64,000 nucleotides of DNA from assembly GCA_027972325.1 (NCBI GenBank), contig JAPMOS010000012.1, forward strand, positions 186,001 to 250,000, in the 5' to 3' direction. The position numbers and the translations under genes were made by a program. Shown here in pieces: positions 24,445-34,403 of this stretch (position 1 is its first letter; each line of letters opens with the position of its first letter). The DNA is from Paratrimastix pyriformis (taxonomy: Eukaryota > Preaxostyla > Paratrimastigidae). A model generated the notes under the pieces. That model did not search any database. It was not told where the DNA came from and saw nothing but the letters and a program-made list of their open reading frames with translations.

Positions 24445-25415
24445 AGGAGGTCCCCGACCGAAGGAGAGGGAGGGACAGAGCCGACCGCCGGGACAAGGAG
24501 AACCTCGCCGTCGGCAGCAGGGGCCGGGATCTTGGGGGCCCCTGGCAGCGCCTCGGCGGAGGGGACCTTGGCTGGGACCGGTGTCTCAGTCTCGACCGGG
24601 ACAGCGGGCGCCTGGGCTGGGGCAGCGGGAGCCTCGGCAGGGGCAAGGGGGGCCAGCAGCTCCTCCTGTGCCAAGGGCACGACGGCAGCCGCAGGGACAG
24701 GGAGGTCCAGGGGTGCAGGCTCGCTTCCGGGGGCGACGGTGGCACCCGGGGCGGAGGGGGCACCCGAATGAGGTGCGGCGGGGGTATCCGGCTGAGGTGC
24801 GGCGGGGGCATCCGGCTGAGGGGCCGCGGGGGCATCCGGCTGAGGGGCCGCGGGGGCGGGCAGAGCGGGTTCCTGGTGCTGGCTGGGGACCGAGGGGCCC
24901 GTGAGGAGGTCGGCCAGGTTGGCTTCCGCGCACTGCTGCGGGGTCGGCTCGCCTGTGATGGGCGTTGGCGCTGCTGCGGCCTGCTGGTCGACCGGCTGCG
25001 GGGCAGCGATGGAGGGACTGTCGAAGGGGGCCGGCGAGATGACGAGAGGCACTGGGGATGGCGATGGGGCGGGGGGGGCGGGGGAAGGCGAGGGGACGGG
25101 GCCCCCGAGAAACAGGGCCGAGAGAAATTCAGCTGACACGCCCCCGCGGTTTGGTGGCGACGCAGGGGGCTGGGGGGCGGCCGCGAAACCGCTCAGCAGC
25201 GAGGAGAGCAGGTCCGGCCCACCAGACTGCGGGGAGGCCGCTGGTGCCGGGGCAGGGGCTTCTGGAGGGACAGAAGCCACCGAAGATGGACAGGTCGAGT
25301 CAGATATTGTGTTATTGGGTGGCCCTTCCGGTGGAGCGGGTTGTGACAGTGCCGGCGGTGGCGCCACATTCACGTCTGTTATTGAAGTGTTCGATGTGGT
25401 TTCTGTGGAGGCCAT
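16051..25415 (-). CDS. Giant Ala/Pro-rich protein with SLF and FGDF motifs and a zinc ribbon
   Basis: An unrecognised protein of roughly 3,000 residues. The likely start is ATG 25415 (MASTETTSNTSITDVNV) and the stop is at 16051, after a QQQQQQQRR end. Most of it is low-complexity Ala/Pro/Ser sequence carrying some 35-40 short motifs of the form (T/A/L/V)SLF(G/A), spaced every 20-80 residues. There are also acidic FGDF motifs: GFGDFEVA near 22910, then AEFGDF, DDFGDF and GDFGDF within 18670-18570. A more ordered island near 21760-21300 contains a CPACG...CPNCG zinc ribbon; it joins ATRLTTQLLRLLLPIQVAAL once the 21201-21302 intron is removed. The C-terminus (16430-16060) is a GYPP-type repeat. 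The reading frame changes near 17900-18050 without an obvious intron. FGDF motifs resemble gamma-ear-binding peptides of clathrin accessory proteins, and SLFG resembles FG-nucleoporin motifs; either reading is inference. Confidence 0.7.
18915..18978 (-). repeat. Coding 12-bp tandem repeat (KDTA x5)
   Basis: Five near-identical 12-bp units encode consecutive Lys-Asp-Thr-Ala tetrapeptides in the giant SLF protein. This is the only strongly charged, helix-prone stretch in a long Ala/Pro tract. Confidence 0.9.
19478..19616 (-). repeat. Coding 9-bp tandem repeat (Pro/Ala/Gln-rich)
   Basis: About fifteen copies of a GGGGCTGCG-type unit, with phase slips, encode alternating Pro-Ala-Ala and Pro-Gln-Pro stretches in the giant SLF protein. 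The shifted copies show recent unequal exchange or slippage. Confidence 0.85.
21201..21302 (-). other. Intron in giant SLF protein gene
   Basis: A 102-bp intron with donor GTCCCG and acceptor GGCAG. Removing it joins the zinc-ribbon exon, which ends LGFAPLQLE, in frame to ATRLTTQLLRLLLP. It includes a (CATGGTGGT)n short repeat on the plus strand. Confidence 0.7.
22164..22230 (-). repeat. GGGTGC hexamer array coding (Ala-Pro)n
   Basis: About ten tandem GGGTGC hexamers encode alternating Ala-Pro in the giant protein, next to a SLF motif. Confidence 0.9.
24407..24444 (-). repeat. CTG/CAG triplet repeat coding polyglutamine
   Basis: Twelve to thirteen CTG triplets on the plus strand read as CAG on the coding strand, giving a polyglutamine run of about 12 in the giant SLF protein. 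Confidence 0.9.
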
Positions 25416-25621
25416 CCCAGTGATTTCCACTGTCGCTGGAGCTGGTGGACCATTGTTTTGCTGTGGGGGAGTGATTGGGGGAAAATCACCGAAATCACCG
25501 AAATCACCCCCTGATGATCCTTTAAGAAAAAAAATCAGAAATTTGTGGAAAAAAGAAACAAACCGGCGCTTTGAAAGTCGCCGAAATCACTCATTCCGGG
25601 ACTTGAAAGAGCCCAAAAGAA
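25416..25621. promoter_or_regulatory. Bidirectional promoter region (head-to-head start)
   Basis: These 206 bp, clearly AT-richer than the flanks, lie between the start codons of the giant SLF gene (-) and the coiled-coil gene (+). The stretch includes tandem GAAATCACC units near 25488-25505 and runs of A. The promoter role is inferred from position. Confidence 0.5.
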
Positions 25622-28600
25622 ATGGGGCGAATAGACCCTTTGGAGAATCCACTATCCGCTCAATTCAAAGGTTTGCTTGATATTGTTCGTTTTTTGGGGA
25701 TGTACCGAAGGGTTCGGTTAGGTGGCGTGCCCACAATGTCACACTTGCGCCCACCTCTTCCCTCAATACCAACAGTGCCACCTCTCACCGTCCCTGCCCA
25801 GTCCCCTTCGTCGGATCTGACTCTCCTCCTGACCACTCGCCACCACGGGGACTCGTCACCCGTATCTTCCCCTCGTCAACAAACATATCTAGATTACCCT
25901 CCACTGGCCACACACCCATCTCATTCGGACCGTGAGGACGATCCGGCCCCGGAACACTATTTCCACATGCCACCACCTGTGGTGGGACGCAGTGGGTCCT
26001 TCCAACACACAGCCAGCAGCATGCCTGTGCTAACTCCGCAACGTTCTGCCAAAGCCCTGCTTCTCGACACCGACGAAGGCGATACCATCTTCGGGAAGGA
26101 GCTCTCGCCTCCTTCCCCACGGGAGGGTGAAGACGACGCGGATCTCCTGAAGTCGGTGGCCTTCACTTCCACCGTGGGTGGCACAAGCCATCCCTACCCA
26201 CCTGAGTCGCCCAGCAGCGACGAGGATCTGAAGAAGAACTTGCCCCCTCTCCCCGGAGAGGGCGCCGGCCCTCCGCCCCCCAGCCGGCACCAGCTGGCCG
26301 GCTCTTCCCAGGAGGGCGAGCAACAGGTGCACCACCACCATCACCACCACCACCGAAGTCACAGCCGTCAGCCGATGCCCGAGGGCCCCCAAGGCGGGGT
26401 GCTGGACACCCCCCAGGGGGACGCCGGCGGCGAGGCCGTCCGAGCCCAATCCCGTTCCCGCTCGCGCCACCACCACCATCACCACCATCACCACCGCCAC
26501 CGCTCCAGTCAAGACGAAACCCCGTCGCTGTCAGTGCCCATCTCCGCGCCCGCCGGGCAGCGGCCTTCCCGCACCGCCACCGTCTCGGCCTCGGTGCCCC
26601 GACACTCCTCGCCGCTGCGGCTGCCCCCCCAGAGCAGCAGCACTGCCAGCAGCAACCGGGGACCCCGAGCGGCCACGCCGCCCGCCGCCCGGACCGTCTC
26701 GCCTGCCCCGCGGCCGCCCCTCTCGGCCCGCGCGGCCTCCACTGGCCGGGGCGGCAGGGCCCCCGGGGCGGCCAGCTCGTCGGTCTCCCCGCAGCGACCC
26801 CGCTGGTCGGCTGGCCGGGCCTCCGCCTCGGTCACCGGCCTGCCCGCACGCAGCGTGAGCCCCTTCTCTTCGGCCGCCTCGGCTCGCCCATCGCCCACCC
26901 GGGCAGGTCAGGCAGCGACAGGTCACGGGGGCGTCCCGACCCAGCCGCGCCCCTGGGAGCCGCGCGGGGGGTCCCTGGTGACGACGCCCCTCTCGGCTCG
27001 CTCGGCGGGGGCTCCCCCGGGGGGCCGGGCCCTCTCCGTCGGGCGTGAGGTGCGGCCGCCCTCCCCGCGGGGCCGGGCGGTGGTGGCGCCCCCCGAGCCG
27101 GGCAACCGGCGCCGGGTGGAGAGCGAGCGGGCCGCCCGGCGGCTGCAGATGCGCCTGCGGACGGTCGCCGAGGCCGAGCTGCTCCATCGGCGCGGCCTGC
27201 GGGCCCACCTGGCGGCCGCCCTGGGCGGGTCGGCCGGCACCCCCGCCGCCCAGGCCCAGGCCGAGAGCCTCAGGAGGGTGCGCGACCTGGGCCGCTCCCT
27301 GACCGAGGTGCAGGTCAGTCCGCGCACCCGTTCCCCTCCGTGTGCCACTCGGATCGCTGCAGCCCACCCCCTCACCGCCCTTCTGTTCCCTGCCTTTGGC
27401 GTCCGCCTTGCCTCCATGTCGGGGCCCGGCAGACGGTGCTGGCGAAGGCCCGGGAGGACGAGGGCCGGCTGGTGTCGGGGCTCGACCAGGCCCGGCGGGT
27501 CCACCAGGGGCGCCTGGAGCGGGCCCAGGCCCGTGTGGCGGCCATGCAGGCCCAGCTGGCCACCTGCCAGGCCCGGGCGGCCCAGCTCCAGCAGGCCATG
27601 GAGGCCCTCGACGGCCAGCACCAGGCGGCCCTGGAGGCCGGCCAGCAGCAGCTCGACGGGCTGCAACCCGATAGGCTGCAGGCCCGCCGCCAGGTCGACC
27701 AGCTGGCCGACCAGGAGGCCGCCCGGGCCGAGCAGCACAACAGGCTCTGGGCCCGCCGCGCCATGGGTCCGGGCGATGATGGGGGGTCCCTCGCTCGCCA
27801 CCGCCGCCGCGGCCCCTCACGCCAACCCATCCTCACCCTTTTGTCTGCCCGCCTGCCTGCCTGCCCGCCTGCCTGGGCCCCCGTGTTGGTGCAGAGCTCG
27901 AGGACGGGCTGGCCGAGCTGCAGCGGCTGTTGGATGGCCAGGCCGCCTGCGCCACGGCCCTGGAGGAGGCCCGCCGGCAGCTGGAGGAGCACGACCGACA
28001 GCTGGAGGCCCGCCTGGCGGCCCGGACGGCCCCCGCCCAGGAGGCCCTGGCCCTGGCCCGGGCCGAGGTCGAGGCGGGCGAGGGCGCCCTGGCCGGGGCC
28101 CGCCGGGGCCAGAAGGAGGCCGCCGACCGGGCGGGGCGCCTGTCGGAGGAGCTCAAGGCCCACATGGAGGCCGCCGGCCGGCTGGCCTCGGAGAAGCTCA
28201 CCATCACGGCCAAGCTGGCCCGGCTCCAGGCCCAGTACGGGGCCGAGCTGGTGCACGCCCTCAGGGAGGTGCGCGATGCCCGCGAGGGCCGCACCTGGGA
28301 CGAGCACCGCAAGGCTCACGCCGCCAGGGTGACCGCCCTGCAGGTGCGCAGCGGCCCCCCCCTCACCGCCACTCCCCAACCCGGACCCTGGCATCCATTG
28401 CCGCCCCACCCATACTCTCTCGCGCAGTCTCACGGATCCTCCGCGTGGGTGTGGCGGCTTCGGTGGTTGGCGGGGGGGCGCAGGGCGAGATCGTGCAGCT
28501 GGAGGGGGAGCTCCGCCAGCGAGAGGACGAGCACAGCCAGATGGGGGCCGCCTTCGCCAGCCTCAAGGTCGGCAGCTTCCCCCCGGCCCCGCCGCCGCCG

Positions 28601-29713
28601 CCTGAGTTGGGCCTCCCTCCCGTGCCTTCCACTTCCAAGCCGACCGGTGTGGGGGGGCACCCGGATGGATGAGCGCCCCTTCACACGACCCCCTCTGGTG
28701 GCTTCCGCCCCTTCTGACCCACAGCTCCAGGAGGAGGCTCAGCGGGGCGCGGACATGGAGGGGCTGCGGCGCGACCACCAGAGCCTGCTGCACATGTACG
28801 CCACCCTGTGCGAGGGCAAGGAGGCCCTCTTCGCCGACGCCGAGGCCGAGGAGGTCTGCCCGCGCGCCCCTTCCCCCAGCATCTGTCCCCATGGGCCCCT
28901 TGCCCCACCAGCCGCGGCTGCCTGGACGCTCCTCCTGACCGGATGGCTCGGCGCGCGACCACGTGCGTTGGGGGGTGCCTGCAGGGGCGGCTGGTCGAGG
29001 CCCAGCTGGCCATCGACCTGCTGCGCACCCAGGCGGCCCACGTCCACCAGCACCGGGCCGCCCTGCTAGCCGAGAGCGCCGCCCAGCAGGAGGCCATCCA
29101 GAAGTCCCTCGCGGCCCTCCACGGCCGGGCCATGGCAGCCGTCCGCACGCCCACCCTCCTCCTCCTCGTGCATCGCCTCACGCCTTCCCCGGCCCTTTCC
29201 CTGCCCCCGCACAACAGGAGAGCGCGCTGAAGGACCGGGAGCTGCAGCTGGCCCAGTCGTCGGCCGGGCTGGCCACCCTGACCCAGGCCTGCCCCGCCCT
29301 GCGGTCCCTGGCCCTGCGGCTGGCCCAGGCCAAGCGCCAGCGGCCCCCCGTGCCCAGCTCGCCCCCGCCCGCGGCCCCCACGGGCGCCGCCGTGGCCGCC
29401 ATCGAAGCGGCCCTCACCGAGAAGCGCGCCGAGCTCACTCGGTCCGTCCCAACCCCGCCCCGCTGGGCACCAGTGCCTGATCTCGGAGAATGTGTGCGCT
29501 TGGGGTTGGTTGGGGTGGCGCAGGCTGCAGGAGGAGCGGGGGCGCCGGCTGGAGCAGCTGGCCATCATCCGGGCCACCCTGACGCGCCCCTCGGGGACCC
29601 CCGAGGCCGCCCCGGCCGGTGCTGCAAGCGCCGCCGACGACGCGGCCCTCCTCGACCAGCTCCAGGGCCTCCAGCTGGCCCTCGAGAATGAGGTCCGTTC
29701 TTCTGCAAGTTGA
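25622..29713 (+). CDS. Long coiled-coil protein, N-terminal part
   Basis: Unrecognised coiled-coil protein starting at ATG 25622 (MGRIDPLENPLSAQFK). A 51-bp, frame-neutral intron lies at 25671-25721 (GTTTGC). Residues up to about 480 are disordered and Ser/Pro-rich with two histidine runs (26330-26355 and 26467-26495). From about 27100 on, Ala/Gln/Glu/Arg-rich heptads dominate: ERAARRLQMRLRTVAEAELL, LERAQARVAAMQAQLATCQ, AARTAPAQEALALARAEVEA and so on, split by 70-150 bp C-rich introns. The frame can close at TGA 29711-29713. However, GAG|GTCCGT at 29693-29699 is also a model donor for this genome, so the coding region may splice on to 30163 or beyond. The protein looks like a filamentous, golgin-like or cytoskeletal coiled coil; there is no head domain to say which. 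Confidence 0.65.
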
Positions 29714-30150
29714 ATATGATCCATTGATTTTTTTTTTTTTCGGCGTCCCATAAATTTTCGCCTGACCACCTCGATCCAAGAGGGCCGGCCGGGAGTGTGG
29801 CCCTCGTGTTTTCCCCGCTGAAGACCGCCGCTGCTGTGTCCGGGCCAGTCCCGGGCTGGCATGGGTCTCTGGGTGGGCAGAGGGAATGACGGTTGGGCAC
29901 CGGACTGCCGCAAACACTTCGGCACAACGGAATTACACAATGGCCAACATTTTTTTTGAATCGTTCGATATTGCACAGAGTCGGATCTTTGACCCGGGGT
30001 GGTGCGGGAGGGGGTCGCGGCAGAAGCGGCGAGTGTGGGGCGTTCCTCAATGTGGAGCTCTTGTTTTTCCGTTGCGGCGGGCTTGTTGTTGCGAGAGCAA
30101 ACGTCGGCTGCGCTTGGTCGCCACAAATAAGGGCTTTGGCGAGCTGCTCC
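29714..30150. other. AT-richer spacer inside the coiled-coil locus
   Basis: This 440-bp GC valley between two coiled-coil blocks is either an intergenic promoter or a long intron. It contains T13 at about 29729-29741 and A/T-rich sequence near 29930-29990. Short ORFs on both strands (MANIFFESFDIAQSR on plus at 29939; MEQLAKALICGDQAQ on minus from 30153) are not supported by anything else. GC valleys of this kind mark the starts of the other genes here. Confidence 0.5.
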
Positions 30151-33100
30151 ATGAGGGCAAAGTCCAAAGAAGAGGACAAGGTAAGCTGGCCGTTCGGTTT
30201 TGCCTCTCGCTCTTTGATGTGGTAGCCTATGATGAGTTGTTTTTCGGATCATCGTCGCGCTGAGCCTCATCCGGATCCCGTTTTTCCACGCGGCGGCAGA
30301 TCGAGAAGGAGATTGCGGCCGTGCAGCAGAACATCGCCCGGGACGAGGCCGTCCTGCAGACCTGGCACCTGCAGCCCGAGGTCGCTCCCCCCGATCCTCG
30401 CACTCCTCCTTCAACCCACCCCACCCGGAGTGCCCACCGTCCCCACGCCCCGCCTCACCCCGACCATCTCCCCCAGCTGCCCAGCGAGGGTGAGCTTGCC
30501 CGCATGCAGGCCGAGTTCGCCGAGCTGTGCCGCGCCCAGGGTCCGGCCCCGATCACCTTCCTCGCCTCCCTTCGCCTCTGGCCGCCTCGCTCTGGCCCAA
30601 CCATTTTGCCTCTGGTCGCCATATCATCGTGGGGGTGGCCGTGCAGCCGTCAACGGGCCGGCCCTGCTGATGCTGGCCGGGGACCACGTGCTCCGCTCGG
30701 AGGAGGCCATCCAGGCCCGCATGCAGGCCAACGAGACCCGCGTCCGCAGCTGCCCCTGGCCCCTGCCCAGCCCACCCGCCCAGTGCGATTCCTCCTTCCC
30801 CTCCCCCTCTGTTCTGCCCCCATCCGAGTCCTTTTCACCGAGACGCCCGTTGGTTTGCCACCGCCCCCGCAGGACCGGCTGGGGCGGCAGAAGCAGCGGC
30901 TGGCGGGGCTGGCCATGCAGCGCGAGGCCCGGCTGAGCGTGCTGGACACCTGGTGCCAGCAGGCCCAGGCCCGGGCCGAGGTGCAGGCCCAGGCCCTGGC
31001 CGCCACCCGGCGCCAGGCCCAGGAGCGCCTGATGGCCGTCAAGGGGGCCCTCGAGGCCGAGGAGCGCCAGTTCAGGCAGGTCGAGGTCCGTCCCGGCGCC
31101 CCGTCCCACACCCGGGGGGACCTCCAGCCACAGCCCCAGTCCTCCGAAGTCGGCCCCCTTGAGGCCCGGCCCCTCGCTCGCCCCGTCCCGCACTGTTTCT
31201 TGTCTGCGACTCCTCGACCCATCCCCCCCCTCCCCCCCTGTCCCCATTAGATGCAGTACAACCAGCGGGCACGGCACCAGGCCAAGCTGCAGAGCGACTG
31301 GAAGGCCCAGGAGAAGGCCGAGGCCGAGGTCTCATTCCTCCCCAAGATGATGCCCTTGCCCCGGGGGCCCGTCACCCTCGCACCGCTCGTGCACAACCCA
31401 CCATCGCGGGTGTCGGGCGCTGATCCTCCTCTCTTCTTGGCTTGGCACCTCCGTCTGATGGGCAGCGGGTCGAGAGCTTCGAGCATTTCCTGGAGACCAT
31501 CCGCAGCCGGCTCGCCGCCCTCCGCCAGCAGCTCGACGACGAGAACAAGGTCCCCGTCCATGATCATGATCATGCCCATGCCCATTGCCCATTTGATCGT
31601 GGCCTTTTCCATCCTTGGCCGGCCCTTCATGTCGATCGCATCATCGTTGGCCGTGGGCGGGCCCAGGAGCACGCGGAGGCAGCCGTGCAGGAGCAGCTGC
31701 GCCAGCGGGAGCTCGCCCTCCACCGCGCCCAGGCCGAGGCCTTCGTCCGCGACCGGGTCGCCGCCGCCCTGACCGCCATCGATCGCCCCGTCCGTCGGGC
31801 TGCTGCTGCGCCGCCTCTCCATGCACCCCCCCCCTCCCCCCCTCCCTGAGTCCCCACTCCTGCCTCGCCGCTCGCTCGGACTCTGCTCACTTTCCATCTT
31901 CTCCCCACCCTCGTTGACAGGGGACGGGGGCCACCCCGGAGCAGCTGGAGCGGCGCTTCCAGGAGGCCCGCCGGCAGCAGGAGGCTCAGCTGGCCCAGCG
32001 GAAGGAGGCCTTCCAGGGCCTGCAGCGCTCCCTCGACGCCGCCCAGGACGAGCTCGCCCGGGGCGAGCAGACCCTCGCAAACATCCAACGCGCCATCGAC
32101 GGTCCGCCCCCCTCCCACCGCGCGCCCCTCCCACTATCTTCTTCTCTCGATCTTCTTCTCTCGATCTACCCTCCCGGCCGCCCCTTCTCGCCCCTTCATC
32201 TGGCCGCCCGTTGGTGGTGGTTGGGTCCTGCTGTCCGAGCAGAGTCGCGGCAAGCCCTGGTGGCCCACCAGCAGGCCGAGTCGCAGGCCCTGCGGGACCT
32301 CGAGGCCGCCCGGGTCGGGGCCACCGACTGCCAGGCCGCCCTCGACCGGGCCCGCAATCAGGCCAAGACGGCCCTGCAGCAGGAGCGCACCCGCCTCGAG
32401 ACTGTCCGCTCCCCACCCCCGCCCCCCTCCCCGCCTCGTGCCGCCATCCCCGGCTCGCCCCATCCGGTTCGCTCCTCCATTTTTGGGGTGCCTTCCCACC
32501 CACCCGTCACAGGGGCGTGTGGAGCGCGAGGGCGCCCTGCGGGTGGCCCAGGCCCGGGTGAACACCTGCCGCCACAGCCGGCTGAGCCCCCTCAGGGCCG
32601 CCCTGCAGGCCCACGCCGCGGTCCGCCCCCGCCCCCGCCCCCGCCCCCCCACGCCAAAGACGGATCCAGGTGGCCTGTCTTTGGACTGTTCCCTGGTGCC
32701 GGTGCTGCTCTTGTTGTTGTCTTCTTCTTCGGCGTCTTCACTGCGGGTGTCTCCTGGGGGGGTCGCGGTGCAGGAGGGGCGCGAGGCCGAGACCAAGGCA
32801 GCCCTGGCGCTGGGCAAGGAGGCCCAGCGAGCGGCGGCCGTCGAGCGGCAGCAGGCCGCCCTCGAGGAGGCCCTCCGGGTCGCCCAGGAGCGCCACGACC
32901 AGGCCCGGGCCCAGCTCGATGAGGCCCGTCCTTGCCCCGGCCCATCCCCCCAACAAGCTTCCAGCCCCCACACACACACACACCGCCCCTCTCGACCTGC
33001 TGCCCATCGCCGGCTGTCCCCATATGCAGGAGTTGGCCGAAGCCCAGCGGGTCGAGGGCGAGGCCGAACGGCTCGCCGAGGAGGGCGCCCGCAATCTGGA

Positions 33101-34371
33101 GGCCCTGGAGCACTTCCTCGAGCAGGTCCGCCGGGGACGCCCCCTCCGCCCGGCATGCCTCGGCTCCTCCCTCCCTCCCCCCCCCCCCCCCCCCCCCCCC
33201 CCCGTCGCTGCCCGCCCTCACCTTCACCCGATCTCGATCCCAATCTGCTCCCCGATCATCTCCAGCGCCAGGCCTCGATCGAGGTGCCCCTGGGGGCGGC
33301 CCTCCGCCAACTACGCGCCGAGATGGGCGAGCTGCGCCCCCGCGAGGAGGCCCTCCGCAAGGTCGGGCGCGCCATCTCCACGCACAGAGATAAAAGACGG
33401 CCTTCGAGGCCACCCCCCCTGATCACCCGGAAGAGCCTCCCTGCCCCCCCGCCGGTTCTCATCACCCCCTCCCCCGGTTCTCATCACCCTCCCCCGGTTC
33501 TCATCACCCCGGCCCGGGTGTGTGCGTGCTGCAGGCCCTGCAGCAAGCCGAGGCGGCCCAGCGGGCGGGGCGCCGCCGGGAGCGGCAGGCCCGGCAGAAG
33601 GCCCTCGAGCGGGCCCTGGCCAAGGAGGTGGCCCTGCAGGGGGAAGCTCTCGAGGTCATCCGGGCCATCCTGGCCGCCGACGGCCGCCCCGAGCAGGGTC
33701 CGCACCGGATGTCGTCCGCTGCGGCGTCCCTTCGCGGGCCGCCTTGGGCATTCGGCGGTCCTCTTTCTGGTGGTGCTGTCGGGGGGTCTCTGACGGTGGG
33801 CGACTCATCCACGCGTCCCGTGGTGCCGTGGTGCCGTGGTGGTGGCGGTGGTGGCGGTGGTGGTGGGCGGGGGCGGCAGAGTCGCTGACGGTGGACGAGC
33901 TGCGCGGGCTGCTGGGCCTGGACATGACCAGCCTGCTCTCGCTGCTCTCGCTGCCCTTCACGCCGCCCCGCCTGGTGGCCCACCCGCCGCCCCCCGGCCC
34001 GGCGGCCTTCGCGGGCACGGTGCCGCCCCAGCCGGGCCAGCTGCCCAGCCCGGCCACGATGCGGCTCCACTACCTGCTCAACGGCTACCTGGTGGGGGTC
34101 GCCTGGGCCGCCTGGTACTTCGGGGCCCACCCCGAGCCCCGCCGTGGCCCCGAGGAGGAGCCGCCCAGCAGCGGGGGGCGTCCCCCCGCGGAGGAGGACT
34201 GGGCCGCCCGGCTGGAGGAGGCCGTCGAGGGGCCGGCCGAGGAGGGCGCCCCACCCACCGAGGCCGACGCGGCCCCGCTGGGCCCGCCCGAACTGGAGGG
34301 CCTCTGGAGCTGCTGGGGCCTGCGGGCATTCGCCCCCTCGCCGAATTCGCCCAGCGGCGCCTCGTCGACGT

Positions 34372-34403
<32 letters not shown>

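Noticed and set aside
29890-30180. Possible small genes on both strands of the GC valley
   Set aside because: Short frames (MANIFFESFDIAQ on plus, MEQLAKALICGDQ on minus) overlap each other, have no homology and no continuing exons.
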